From CAYNWK01 sp964400875 (GTDB lineage: Bacteria > Chloroflexota > Anaerolineae > Anaerolineales > UBA4823), in assembly GCA_964400875.1 (NCBI GenBank), contig CAYNWK010000114.1, positions 1 to 13,934 of the forward strand: 13,934 bases of DNA. The letters are read 5' to 3'. Below, one piece after another: positions 1 to 7,632 of the stretch (positions are counted from its first letter, which is position 1; the number at the start of each line of letters is the position of its first letter). A program made the position numbers and the translations under genes. The notes under the pieces were generated by a model that did no database searches, was not told where the DNA came from, and worked only from the letters and a program-made list of their open reading frames with translations.

Positions 1-80
1 CTACTTTACCACTGGAGAACCTTGTCAACCCATCATCTTAAAATGGCCACAGTCCAGCACCTGAAATACCGGGTAAGTTG

Positions 81-995
81 GTGAGACCGAAAAGCCGCCG
101 GGGGCCTAGGTACTGGTTCAATCTGCTCCTGGTTGGTTTTCTCGGCGGGGTGGTCATGCTCCTGGTCGGGTACGAGGCGGCTTACGTAGCCTGGGTAACC
201 GGCCGGGCGGAGGTCCCCCTGTGCTGCCGGACTCCGGCCGATCTCGGCCTCCCTTACGAAGCGATCGTCTTCACCGGCCCGGACGGCGTCGAGCTCTCGG
301 GCTGGTATCTTCCTTCGCAAAACCGCTCCGCCGTGATCATGCTCCACGGCTACGGGGCCAACCGCCTTGAGCTGCTGGACCGTGCTGCCCTCCTCGTCCG
401 GGAGGGCTTCGGCGTGCTGCTCTACGACCAGCGCGGCCACGGTGAGAGCGGCGGAGGCCTGCGCTCCTTTGGTTGGGAGGATGTCGCAGACGTCGACGCC
501 GCGGTAGCCTGGCTGGTGGGTCGCAGCGAGGTCGATCCCGACCGCCTTGGGATCTTTGGCTTCTCCATCGGTGGGCAGGTCGCACTGCGCGCCGCAGCCG
601 CGAACCCGGCATTGCGCGCCGTCGCCGCCGACGGCCCCAGCGTGGCCAGGACCTCCGACGCCCCTCCGCCGGCGGACCTGGAAGAGCGCCTCTACCAGGT
701 CGTCGGCCGCGTCGATGACTGGGCTATCTCATTGCGTACCGACGTTCCCGCGCCTGCCGGGGTCCAAGAAATCATCGCCCAGATCTCACCGCGTCCCTTG
801 TTGTTGATTTCCACCGGCGGCCCGGGCGATTTCGAACATCGCCGCGTCGCCGGCTATCACCATGCCGCTGGAGAGCCCAAGACCTTGCTCGAGATCCCGG
901 AAGCTACCCACGGCGGAGGCTACGCTGCGCGGCCTGAGCAGTACGCGGATGCGTTGATACAATTCTTCGAAGAAGCCTTATTATTCGATCAATAA
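81..995 (+). CDS. Membrane-anchored alpha/beta hydrolase (serine hydrolase)
   Basis: Complete alpha/beta hydrolase of 304 residues. A basic N-terminus is followed by a hydrophobic segment at about residues 12-39, so the catalytic domain is probably tethered outside the membrane. The fold signature is clear: an oxyanion-loop LHGYG near 88-92, a DQRGHGES block at 116-123, the nucleophile elbow GFSIG with Ser162, and a catalytic His277 in the ATHGG motif. The acid is probably Asp250 or a neighbouring Glu after the late strand. This layout matches the BAAT/dienelactone-like hydrolases of unknown substrate that are often annotated as alpha/beta fold hydrolase. GTG at 81 is chosen as start; a TTG lies directly before it, and neither has a convincing ribosome site, so the start is uncertain. 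The 3' end overlaps the convergent broken DinB gene by 7 bp. The substrate cannot be told from sequence. Confidence 0.85.
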   Translation: MRPKSRRGPRYWFNLLLVGFLGGVVMLLVGYEAAYVAWVTGRAEVPLCCRTPADLGLPYEAIVFTGPDGVELSGWYLPSQNRSAVIMLHGYGANRLELLDRAALLVREGFGVLLYDQRGHGESGGGLRSFGWEDVADVDAAVAWLVGRSEVDPDRLGIFGFSIGGQVALRAAAANPALRAVAADGPSVARTSDAPPPADLEERLYQVVGRVDDWAISLRTDVPAPAGVQEIIAQISPRPLLLISTGGPGDFEHRRVAGYHHAAGEPKTLLEIPEATHGGGYAARPEQYADALIQFFEEALLFDQ

Positions 996-1495
996 TTCCT
1001 TCTCAGATCGAACCGCTCCCCATTCGCTATCAAAAAGGCCCACCTATCCACCTCCGGCGGCGTTAATCCCTCCCGGCTGAGTATCGTGGTTAACTTCGTT
1101 AGGTGCTCGACGCCGTCGTTGACAATCTGGAAGTAAAGCGCCATGGCGTGGTACTGATTTACAGTCCCCTCCCATTCATCCGCGACCGTATCGGTACCCC
1201 GAGCCGTTTAGCCGTCTCGATAAGAGCCTCCACTACCCGATCGGTGTATTCTGCCAGTTCGCCCAGGCTGAGCCCATCCTCCCAGTAAAACGGCGGCTGG
1301 GGGCGTTCGCCGGTCAACGGGCTGATGTAAAAAGCCTCGGCTTTGACGATGTGATCCAGCGTCCCGCGAATCACCCGGCGCTTTTGGCCTGAGCTCCGCC
1401 TCGTCCAGTTTCCGGCAAACCTCCAGCACCTTCTGGTCCGCCCAATTGTTGTAGCGAATATTCTCCACGATCGCCTTCTCAAGTTGTGCTTCCAT
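989..1495 (-). pseudogene. DinB-fold protein gene broken by two frameshifts
   Basis: Reading leftwards from ATG at 1495 (AAGGAG at 1505-1510), three frames must be joined to recover one DinB-like protein. Frame one gives the first helix, with IRYNNWADQKVLEVCRKL. After a shift near 1385-1393, frame two gives RRVIRGTLDHIVKAEAFY and continues to about 1200. After a second shift at a GGGG run near 1196-1203, frame three gives the last helix, with YHAMALYFQIVNDGVEHLTK, the TPPEVDRWAF tail and a TGA at 991-989. Rejoined, the product is about 165 residues, the normal size for the DinB/YfiT-like four-helix family, which often binds metal through three His. Here H in TLDH and H in GVEH are visible. 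The gene is either a young pseudogene or intact with two indel sequencing errors; preserved coding sense in all three pieces favours recent damage or error. Confidence 0.8.
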
Positions 1496-1756
1496 GTCCT
1501 TAATCTCCTTTTTTCGATCTTTCCTGAGGTTTAACCTTTCAGAAGTGTAACGTTTTAGTCGTAATTTCGTCTTAATAGACAGGAAATATCTACTTAATGG
1601 GAGGGAAATGACAAATCCTTAATCCTACTCTTCGCACATTACAGGTATTTTTGCACTCGAAAAAGCTGGGTGCGTATTGTCCCTCATTGCATCGCAGCCA
1701 AGCCTTGATGATAACCTGGAACACATCACACATATTCATTTTTGAGGAGATTCATA
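1496..1756. other. Divergent intergenic region
   Basis: About 260 bp between the divergent DinB-like gene and the secreted-protein gene. It is AT-rich and must hold both promoters. A weak minus-strand pair (TTGTCA and TAGATA, 16-bp spacer) can be read near 1590-1620, but I would not call it firmly. No ORF, repeat or hairpin of note was seen. Confidence 0.4.
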
Positions 1757-2905
1757 ATGACAAACCGCAAACTTAAATTCCTAGGCATAGTCGTCCTGTT
1801 GGGAGTAGTCCTGGCGACGTTTTCACCCGGCACTGCCAGCCCCGGTTCGGTGATCGATTTTGAAGGTCTGGCGGAAGGTCAAATCGTCAATAGCGTCTCT
1901 TCGGGGAATGGCATCAGCGGCGACCCCGTTTCCGGTTCTGTGAAGGTTTTCGGCTTCCAGCCCAGAACGTCCGATAACCGCGCCATGATTTTTGATGCCG
2001 AATGTAACGGCGGCTGCACCGGTGGTGACTTCGATTTATACTTCCCAGGGTTTGGAAATATTCTAATTCTCAGTGTCGATGGGGATAGTTCCGATCCGGA
2101 TGACTCCGATAACCCACAAGGGTATTTTGAGTTCGATTTCTCCGGGGTGGGCAGCGGCCATGTCACCGTAAAATCCCTCACCATCATGGATGTTGAAAGC
2201 GAAGAAGGCGGCGGGATGATTGTACTGTATGATTATCCCACGCTATTAGACATTGTCCCGATCCCCAATACAGGTAATAATGCCTCTGCTGTGATTCCCA
2301 TCAACGTGGCGGGGGTCAACCTCATGCACGTTTCCTTGCTCGGTTCTGGCGCCATCGATAACATTGAGTTTGATGTCGAGGAGGAACCTACCGATACACC
2401 AACGCCTACAGCAACAGAAGAGACACCTACCGATACACCGACGCCTACAGCAACAGAAGAGACACCCACCGACACGCCGACGCCCACAGATACAGAACAG
2501 ACGCCGACCGATACACCAACACCGACGGCGACGATGACTGCGACCTCGACGAACACTCCTACATCGGGAGGTCAAGGTTGTACTCCCGGCTACTGGAAGC
2601 AGCGTCAGCACCTGGATTCCTGGATGGTGTACAGCCCCTCGGATGACTACGAAACCGTCTTTGGCGTGGACGCCAGTTTTACGTTGACCCTGCTCGATAC
2701 CCTCAAGCAAGGTGGCGGCAAGGAAAACGCCCTCGGCCGGCACGCCGTGGCTGCCTTGCTCAACTCGGTCAACCCGGACGTGAGTTACTTCTATAGCTCC
2801 GCTGAGGTCATCAGCCTGGTTCAGGAAGCTTATGCGACCGGGAACTTCAATGATTTCAAGGACCTCCTGCAGGCTCAGAACGAGGCGGGTTGTCCCTTGA
2901 ACTAG
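1757..2905 (+). CDS. Secreted protein: beta-sandwich-like domain, Thr/Pro repeat linker, CTPGYWK-type tail
   Basis: Predicted exported protein of 382 residues. ATG at 1757 is chosen over an in-frame TTG at 1742 because GAGGAG at 1744-1749 sits 7 nt before it. Residues 1 to about 28 form a signal peptide: basic MTNRKLK, a hydrophobic core, then a small-residue cleavage zone near TAS. Residues 30-205 are an acidic, Gly/Asp-rich domain with alternating beta-strand pattern, conserved phrases such as IDFEGL, IFDAEC and GAIDNIEFD, and one close Cys pair (CNGGC). It resembles anchor-associated domains of other bacterial surface proteins. Residues 211-262 are four 13-residue Thr/Pro repeats, a likely cell-wall-spanning or glycosylated linker typical of Chloroflexota exoproteins. 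The tail starts at Cys275 with CTPGYWKQ and resembles the CTPGYWK motif region seen in many secreted proteins; a Cys near the C-terminus may pair with it. The binding partner is unknown. Confidence 0.85.
   Translation: MTNRKLKFLGIVVLLGVVLATFSPGTASPGSVIDFEGLAEGQIVNSVSSGNGISGDPVSGSVKVFGFQPRTSDNRAMIFDAECNGGCTGGDFDLYFPGFGNILILSVDGDSSDPDDSDNPQGYFEFDFSGVGSGHVTVKSLTIMDVESEEGGGMIVLYDYPTLLDIVPIPNTGNNASAVIPINVAGVNLMHVSLLGSGAIDNIEFDVEEEPTDTPTPTATEETPTDTPTPTATEETPTDTPTPTDTEQTPTDTPTPTATMTATSTNTPTSGGQGCTPGYWKQRQHLDSWMVYSPSDDYETVFGVDASFTLTLLDTLKQGGGKENALGRHAVAALLNSVNPDVSYFYSSAEVISLVQEAYATGNFNDFKDLLQAQNEAGCPLN
2387..2542 (+). repeat. Four 39-bp in-frame tandem repeats coding for a Thr/Pro linker
   Basis: Four units of exactly 39 bp start at 2387, 2426, 2465 and 2504. 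Each encodes a version of PTDTPTPTATEET. Units 1 and 2 encode the same peptide and are nearly identical in DNA, unit 3 has TDTEQT, and unit 4 drifts to TATMTA. This is internal protein repeat expansion, not CRISPR, because there are no spacers. Copy number is likely to vary between strains and may collapse in short-read assembly. Confidence 0.95.
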
Positions 2906-2980
2906 TCTGGGTTTTGGAGCGAAACTGCCGGGAAGCTCGTTCGAACAGCTGATCGCTCACCAAGTTCTCCAGCGTCATTC

Positions 2981-3024
2981 AAACAGCACTGGCCACGTGC
3001 GCCAGTGCTGTTTATTCTATTTTT
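2981..3024 (+). terminator. Intrinsic terminator after the secreted-protein gene
   Basis: A perfect 13-bp inverted repeat (arms 2981-2993 and 3001-3013, AAACAGCACTGGC and its complement) with a 7-nt loop is followed by a T-rich tract through 3024. It ends plus-strand transcription from 1757-2905. The T tract covers the TAG stop of the convergent esterase at 3017-3019. On the minus strand only a short T run follows the stem, so termination there is weaker. Confidence 0.9.
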
Positions 3025-4201
3025 GAGAGCGGATTAATTCCACTTCCGGATATGGCGAATCCGCCGTCTCCAGCAAGGGATCGTGCTGCCCCAAAAGCGT
3101 CTCGTCAAAGAAAGCGCGCAGGTAGCTGCCCGTTATCTCCAGGGCGTAGGCGCCGTCGATCGGCCCAAGCCCTCCCAAGACGTGGACCACCGGCTGGTAT
3201 TCTACGGCGTAATCGGTAAAATTGAAGTGCCGGGTTCCCTGGATGGTCACCTGGAGGCTCCCAGGCGGCAGCCCCTGGAATATTTTATCGATATCCTGCT
3301 CGGCCTGCAGCCAGGCCGCGTCGTTCCCATCGACGGGCTCGCTCCATAGAAACAGGAAGGGTTGGTCGAGCCCCGTCTGCACCACCTCTCCATATGGGTA
3401 GCCGTCCAGGTCAGCGCCCGCCTTGCAGCGTGCATCCTGGCTGCAAAACTGCGCCGCCGAAGCCCCCCCGAAGGAGTGCCCCAGCACCCCGACGGCGTCC
3501 AGGTTGATCCGCCCGGTGAAGCGTCCCGCCGGGTCGGAGGCGTTCAACCCTTCTAGCCGGTCCAGCACCAGCGCATCGTCCTGGACCCAGATGCGGATCA
3601 GGTCACCCAGGATGCGCTTCGCCTCGCCTACCGAGGCGTTGTCCGGCACGTTGCCTCGCGAGGTCCCGCGGACGACGCTCCCGTCTTTAAACGCCACGAC
3701 GCTCGCGCTCCCGGTCGGCGTGCTGCCCGCCACGATGTAGCCGTAGCTCGCCAGATTCTCGCACAGCGTAGTGTAGTCTGGCAGCGCTGGGCCCAAGCCG
3801 GGCTGCATGATCAGGACCGGGTAGGTTGTTTGAGCTGCAGCGAGCGGAACTCCCTCCGTGCTGTGCCCGTGGACGTGGTCGAAATCTTGCGTGAACAGGG
3901 TTCCAACCCCGAGGGAGCGCTCGCGCGCTGCGACCCATTCCGGCGGAAGGTACGGCGCCGGTGTGACCTCCGGAGCGGGCGCCTTGCTGGGATACCAGAT
4001 CCAGGCATTCAGCTTGCGCGGCTGTCCCGGCGTTTCGCTCAGTGGGTCGATCCGGTTCGGATCGACCCAATCGTATTCGACCCGCCCGACCGGGTAAGGT
4101 CCCGCCGGCGCCGGCAGAACCACCTCCCTGCTGTGCAGCCGCCAGAGCGCGCCGGTGAGCGCCAGCCCGACCAACACTGCCAGACCAGCGAATCCCAGCA
4201 A
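3017..4201 (-). CDS. PAF-acetylhydrolase-like serine esterase, membrane-anchored
   Basis: A 394-residue alpha/beta hydrolase resembling the platelet-activating-factor acetylhydrolase (plasma/type II) family. The triad is readable: nucleophile Ser243 in GHSFGG, Asp266 in ADLDG, and His325 in GTRHFNFTDY. The Ser-to-Asp spacing of 23 residues equals that of human plasma PAF-AH (Ser273/Asp296), and the GHSFGGA and HxNFxD contexts also match. The N-terminal 20 residues are hydrophobic, suggesting a signal anchor. The annotated start is a TTG with no ribosome site. An in-frame ATT at 4231, with AGGGAGA placed 9 nt upstream, would add ten residues including KRSRFLLR, which makes a much more typical signal-anchor N-terminus. 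There is no in-frame ATG or GTG between the upstream TGA and 4201. It converges on the terminator at 2981-3024. The natural substrate is unknown; bacterial members may act on short-chain esters or phospholipids. Confidence 0.85.
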   Translation of the reverse strand: MLGFAGLAVLVGLALTGALWRLHSREVVLPAPAGPYPVGRVEYDWVDPNRIDPLSETPGQPRKLNAWIWYPSKAPAPEVTPAPYLPPEWVAARERSLGVGTLFTQDFDHVHGHSTEGVPLAAAQTTYPVLIMQPGLGPALPDYTTLCENLASYGYIVAGSTPTGSASVVAFKDGSVVRGTSRGNVPDNASVGEAKRILGDLIRIWVQDDALVLDRLEGLNASDPAGRFTGRINLDAVGVLGHSFGGASAAQFCSQDARCKAGADLDGYPYGEVVQTGLDQPFLFLWSEPVDGNDAAWLQAEQDIDKIFQGLPPGSLQVTIQGTRHFNFTDYAVEYQPVVHVLGGLGPIDGAYALEITGSYLRAFFDETLLGQHDPLLETADSPYPEVELIRSQK

Positions 4202-4240
4202 GATACGGAGTAGAAACCTGGAACGCTTAATTGCGCATAC

Positions 4241-4247
4241 TCTCCCT
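4241..4247 (-). promoter_or_regulatory. Ribosome binding site pointing to a possible ATT start at 4231
   Basis: AGGGAGA on the minus strand lies 9 nt before an in-frame ATT (4231-4229). The TTG normally called as start at 4201 has no comparable site. This suggests either a rare ATT start or a sequence error in the start codon. Confidence 0.45.
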
Positions 4248-4402
4248 GCATATTTCGATCAGGTTGGCTTACATCGAATAGTTATTAGAACGGTTTTCAC
4301 AGGCAACTCCCTATCGCCTCTTAAATTGAATAACTTACACCGGTTTGCCCGATATATTTTCCTATATTGAGATATTATAGTTCTATTCCAAATCTCAAAA
4401 CC

Positions 4403-4430
4403 TTGACAAATAGAATGCTTTTTCTATAAT
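4403..4430 (+). promoter_or_regulatory. Consensus housekeeping-sigma promoter for the 4493-6919 operon
   Basis: TTGACA at 4403-4408 and TATAAT at 4425-4430, separated by 16 bp, match the sigma-70/SigA consensus at all 12 positions. Transcription should begin near 4437, giving a leader of about 55 nt before the ATG at 4493. No operator-like dyad overlaps it, so the operon is probably expressed constitutively at a high level. Confidence 0.9.
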
Positions 4431-4492
4431 GGGGGTCAGTCCTTGCATTCTGTGAGCAGCTTAGTTCCCGAGAACGTTTGAAAGGAGTTCCC

Positions 4493-5146
4493 ATGACAGA
4501 TCAGCAGCCTCAGGGCTACCTCGCCGTTCCGACCTCTGGAGAAGGGCCCGGTGTATTGGTCCTCCACGCCTGGTGGGGGCTGAACGACACCATCAAAGCT
4601 TTCTGCAACCGGCTGGCCGAATCCGGTTTCGTCGCCTTCGCTCCGGACCTTTATCATGGCCAGATCGCAGAAACCATCCCCGAGGCGGAAGCCCTGGGTG
4701 GCGAACTCGACGCCAACCACCTCCAGGCCAAGGCCGAAATCGCGGCAGCGGCAAAATACCTCCAAGAACGCGCCGGACAGGACCAACGCGGAGTGGCGGT
4801 GATCGGCTTCTCCCTGGGCGCTTATTATGCCCTGGACCTCTCGACAGCTGCTCCCGAATTGATCCGATCCGTCGTGCTCTATTACGGGACCGGACCTGCT
4901 GACTTCAGTAGCTCGCAAGCAGCTTACCTCGGCCACTTTGCCGAAAACGATCAGTACGAGCCGCTCTCCGGCGTTGATGACCTGGAGGAAACCTTGAAAC
5001 GCGCCGGACGCCCGGTGACTTTCTACCGTTACAGCGGCGCTGGACACTGGTTCTGCGAACCCGACCGCCCGCAGGCGTACGACCAGGCGGCGGAGAACCT
5101 GGCGTGGGATCGAACCCTAAAATTCTTGAAACTTTCTCTCACTTAG
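4493..5146 (+). CDS. Dienelactone hydrolase family protein
   Basis: A 217-residue protein of the dienelactone hydrolase (DLH/CMBL) family, cytoplasmic because no signal is seen. N-terminal VLVLHAWWGLN near 22-31 is the usual DLH strand and loop. The nucleophile elbow GFSLGA carries Ser107 where classical DLH has Cys123. Asp153 in FAENDQYEP and His185 in GAGHWF complete the triad. The Ser replacement suggests a general esterase or lactonase rather than the classical chlorocatechol-pathway enzyme, and no other catechol genes are nearby. ATG at 4493 is chosen because AAAGGAG at 4481-4487 precedes it by 5 nt; an upstream in-frame TTG overlaps that site. It is the first gene of a three-gene operon driven from 4403-4430, and its stop codon overlaps the ribosome site of the next gene. 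Confidence 0.9.
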   Translation: MTDQQPQGYLAVPTSGEGPGVLVLHAWWGLNDTIKAFCNRLAESGFVAFAPDLYHGQIAETIPEAEALGGELDANHLQAKAEIAAAAKYLQERAGQDQRGVAVIGFSLGAYYALDLSTAAPELIRSVVLYYGTGPADFSSSQAAYLGHFAENDQYEPLSGVDDLEETLKRAGRPVTFYRYSGAGHWFCEPDRPQAYDQAAENLAWDRTLKFLKLSLT

Positions 5147-5149
5147 GAG
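5145..5149 (+). promoter_or_regulatory. Ribosome binding site overlapping the upstream stop codon
   Basis: AGGAG lies inside and just after the TAG stop (5144-5146) of the dienelactone-hydrolase gene and 7 nt before the GTG at 5157. This fixes the GTG as start of the DinB-fold gene and suggests translational coupling. Confidence 0.85.
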
Positions 5150-5156
5150 CCCTCCT

Positions 5157-5651
5157 GTGAATGCGGATGCCTTTCGCCATCTCTACGGCTATCACTTCGC
5201 CGAAAACCGCAAAATCTGGGAAAGCTACATCGGGCCGCTCTCCCAGGAACAATTCACACAAGCTGTGGACTACTCGCATGGGTCCGTTCGAGATCAAATC
5301 GTTCACCTCATGGACGTCGATGAAGCATGGTTCAGCGGACTGCGGGGCGTCGAACCCTCGGAACCGCTCCCTCCCGCTGGCGCCGACGATCGGAAGATCA
5401 TTCGCGCCCACTGGGACGAGGTCGAGCAATTTATGCGCGCCTATCTTGGGGAATTGCGCGACGAGATGTTGTTCGACAAGCCGATCGAAGAACCGGAAGA
5501 AGACAAAGACCTGATCGTGTGGCAGGTGCTTCTCCATGTGGTTAATCACGGCACCGATCATCGCGCTCAACTTCTCCGGTTGCTGAATGATCTGGGAGTC
5601 GAGACCACCTCTCAAGATTACATTTTCTACGTCTACGAGAACTTAGATTAG
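5157..5651 (+). CDS. DinB-fold (YfiT/DinB_2-like) family protein
   Basis: A 164-residue DinB-superfamily four-helix-bundle protein, full length for the family. Three putative metal ligands sit in the usual places: His50 in DQIVHLMDVDEAWF on helix 2, and His131 and His135 in HVVNHGTDHRAQ on helix 3. Members of the superfamily include metal-dependent thiol transferases (bacillithiol or mycothiol dependent) and stress-induced proteins, but the substrate here cannot be assigned. The start is GTG, fixed by AGGAG at 5145-5149. It lies 10 nt after the dienelactone-hydrolase gene and 8 nt before the HTH_42 gene, so all three are co-transcribed. A second, broken DinB-fold gene lies at 989-1495, with low similarity outside the family motifs. 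Confidence 0.88.
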   Translation: MNADAFRHLYGYHFAENRKIWESYIGPLSQEQFTQAVDYSHGSVRDQIVHLMDVDEAWFSGLRGVEPSEPLPPAGADDRKIIRAHWDEVEQFMRAYLGELRDEMLFDKPIEEPEEDKDLIVWQVLLHVVNHGTDHRAQLLRLLNDLGVETTSQDYIFYVYENLD

Positions 5652-5659
5652 AAATCATC

Positions 5660-6919
5660 ATGCTGACCATCGACATCGACACGGCTCGCCGATTCATCCT
5701 GGGCAAGCAAGGCTTGTGGCCCGGGCGGCGCTGGCGCGGCATCCAGGGTACGGAGCAGACCTTGCGCGCCATGGAGTACCTGCAGCTCGACCCGCTGCAG
5801 ATCATCGCCCGCAGCCACGACATCACCCTGCACAGCCGCGTGCTCGATTACACGCCCGGCCTGTGGGAGACGTTAGCCTACGAGCAGCGCAAGTTCTTTG
5901 ATTGGGGCGGCTGGCTGGCCCTCCGGCCGATGGACGAGCTGCCGTACTGGCGCGTCGTCATGGGCCGCGAGCGCGATGGCGACCGCGATTGCGACCCGCG
6001 CATTCGCAATATGGGCCGCGAGCACACCGACGCCATCGACGAGATGCGGGACATTTTACGCGAACGCGGCCTAGTAAGCAATCGCGACTTCAAGATGGCG
6101 GCACGGACTCGCACGCAAAGTTATCGCGGCCGAAAGGACAGCTCTCTGGCTTTGTATTACTTGTGGCGCACCGGCGAGGTGATGACCCACCACCGTGAGA
6201 ACTTCGAGCGCGTCTACGCGCTGGCTGAAAAGGTCGCTCCGGCGCATCTTCTTCGCGAAATCGCTGAAGCCGAAGTGGCCCGCTTCCTATTCAAAAAGGA
6301 AATCAGCTTCTACGGCCTCTCGCGGCTGAAGCGCACCAGTGATTCGTTTCGACGCGGTGTGCCGTTCAGCACAAAAAAGCAATTGCTCGAGGCGCTGTTG
6401 GCCGGCGGTGAGATCGTCGAGGTGCGGGTCGAAGGTTGGAAGCAGGTGCATTACGCGCTTGGGGGCGACATCCAGTTGCTGGACGATCTGATCGCCGGGC
6501 GCGTGCCCGAGACGTGGACGCCCTTAGAGGCGGACACGACTGAAGAGGCTGTCTTCCTGGCGCCGCTCGATCCCGTCAGCGCCCGTGGGCGGGCCAATAA
6601 GATATTCGGCTTCGATTACGTTTGGGAAGTGTACAAGCCTGAGGACCAGCGCAGGTTCGGCTACTACGCCTTGCCAATTCTGTGGGGCGATCGGCTGGTC
6701 GGGCGCTTTGACAGCAAGCTCGACCGGGATGCCAGCACCTTCGTCATCCTAGGCTTTTGGTTGGAAGATCAGGCCCTTGGTAAAGACGAGGCTTTCGCGG
6801 AGGCCCTGGCTCGCGGGTTTGGTCGCTTCGTCAATTTTCTCGGCGCGGATCGGCTGGACGCCGGGGCGATCCCCGATCCGCTGCTGCGGGTGCGTGTATC
6901 TTCGGGAAAACGTGCCTAA
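5660..6919 (+). CDS. HTH_42 winged-helix protein, YcaQ/AlkX-like putative DNA glycosylase
   Basis: A 419-residue member of the HTH_42 (formerly DUF1006) family, which includes E. coli YcaQ/AlkX and Streptomyces AlkZ, glycosylases that remove bulky adducts and unhook interstrand crosslinks. The sequence YLQLDPLQIIARSHD holds Gln42 and Asp44, matching the Q-hydrophobic-D catalytic pattern reported for the AlkX branch rather than QxQ of AlkZ. The C-terminal signature FGFDYVWEVYKP (316-327) and LVGRFDSKLDR (346-356) is typical. The region FDWGGWLAL at 80-88 lacks the His found at the matching place in the second paralogue (YEGWGHAAS), so activity is not certain. ATG at 5660 has a poor ribosome site and lies 8 nt after the DinB-fold stop, consistent with coupling in the operon. 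The last 4 bp overlap the convergent membrane-protein gene. Confidence 0.87.
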   Translation: MLTIDIDTARRFILGKQGLWPGRRWRGIQGTEQTLRAMEYLQLDPLQIIARSHDITLHSRVLDYTPGLWETLAYEQRKFFDWGGWLALRPMDELPYWRVVMGRERDGDRDCDPRIRNMGREHTDAIDEMRDILRERGLVSNRDFKMAARTRTQSYRGRKDSSLALYYLWRTGEVMTHHRENFERVYALAEKVAPAHLLREIAEAEVARFLFKKEISFYGLSRLKRTSDSFRRGVPFSTKKQLLEALLAGGEIVEVRVEGWKQVHYALGGDIQLLDDLIAGRVPETWTPLEADTTEEAVFLAPLDPVSARGRANKIFGFDYVWEVYKPEDQRRFGYYALPILWGDRLVGRFDSKLDRDASTFVILGFWLEDQALGKDEAFAEALARGFGRFVNFLGADRLDAGAIPDPLLRVRVSSGKRA

Positions 6920-7626
6920 CTTTCAGGCGCAGCCTCATCGTCTCTATCGATCTCGCTCTTCGATTCTGGACGCGGGAATCGGGTCTCCAGATACTCTTCC
7001 TTCATGAACTGCGGGCGCCCGAGCAGGTAGGCTGCGGCGCTGTGGAGCAGGACGGTCGCCAGAAAAATGACTATTCCCAGGGGGATAAATTGGCGTAGGG
7101 AGATTTTAGTATACTGAATGACTAAGGCTCCGATCAACACAGTGGTGACCAGGCTGTTGCTGGTTACCACCGCGTTGGCGGAAGAGAGTAGATCATCCCG
7201 GATCGAGCGGACTGACCAGCCGCCGTAGAGCCCGACGGAACGCGGGTCGTCATAGGGCGGAAAGACCAGGAATCGTTCGACATCCGTAGCAGACTGAATG
7301 TAAAAATGGCGGATCCGGTTGATCGCCCGGATGTAGGCAGCGTCCATGCTCGCCAGGACCGCCAACCTCCCGGCCGTGAAGAACCCTAGCAGGATGATTA
7401 GGGGAAAAGCAATCGATTCGAACAACAGGAAAATCTGGTTCCTCTCAGATATTTGGGCCACAAATGCTGAGGCGATGATCACGCTGGACAGCACCGTGAA
7501 GTAAATGGTCACCCGGCTGGAGATTTCCGCGTTGACGATCGAGCGGGCTCCCTGCAGGGTAAAATGCTCGGTCGTCAGGTAAGAGTTCATGCGATCGGGG
7601 AACGCGGGTTGTTGAGAAGGGTCCAT
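6916..7626 (-). CDS. Four-helix integral membrane protein, function unknown
   Basis: A 236-residue protein I do not recognise as a named family. Hydrophobic segments are predicted at about residues 39-58, 68-92, 152-171 and 180-203, with N- and C-terminal tails that are soluble and, at the C-terminus, strongly charged (SKSEIDRDDEAAPES). The first tail carries EHFTLQGARSIVNAEISSR. Between helices 2 and 3 is a 60-residue loop with IRAINRIRHFYI and FLVFPPYDDPRS. ATG at 7626 is chosen over an in-frame GTG at 7647 because AGGAG (7633-7637) lies 6 nt before it. It is convergent with the HTH_42 gene, overlapping by 4 bp, and divergent from the monooxygenase gene. No catalytic or transport motif was seen. 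Confidence 0.8.
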   Translation of the reverse strand: MDPSQQPAFPDRMNSYLTTEHFTLQGARSIVNAEISSRVTIYFTVLSSVIIASAFVAQISERNQIFLLFESIAFPLIILLGFFTAGRLAVLASMDAAYIRAINRIRHFYIQSATDVERFLVFPPYDDPRSVGLYGGWSVRSIRDDLLSSANAVVTSNSLVTTVLIGALVIQYTKISLRQFIPLGIVIFLATVLLHSAAAYLLGRPQFMKEEYLETRFPRPESKSEIDRDDEAAPES

Positions 7627-7632
7627 GAGGTA

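Noticed and set aside
2387..2542. Possible CRISPR array
   Set aside because: The 39-bp units are directly adjacent with no spacers and keep an open reading frame.
2233..2743. Minus-strand ORFs across the Thr/Pro repeats, with Val/Gly- or Cys/Arg-rich repeats
   Set aside because: They are translations of the tandem repeat in the wrong frame; the plus-strand gene has a signal peptide and a ribosome site.
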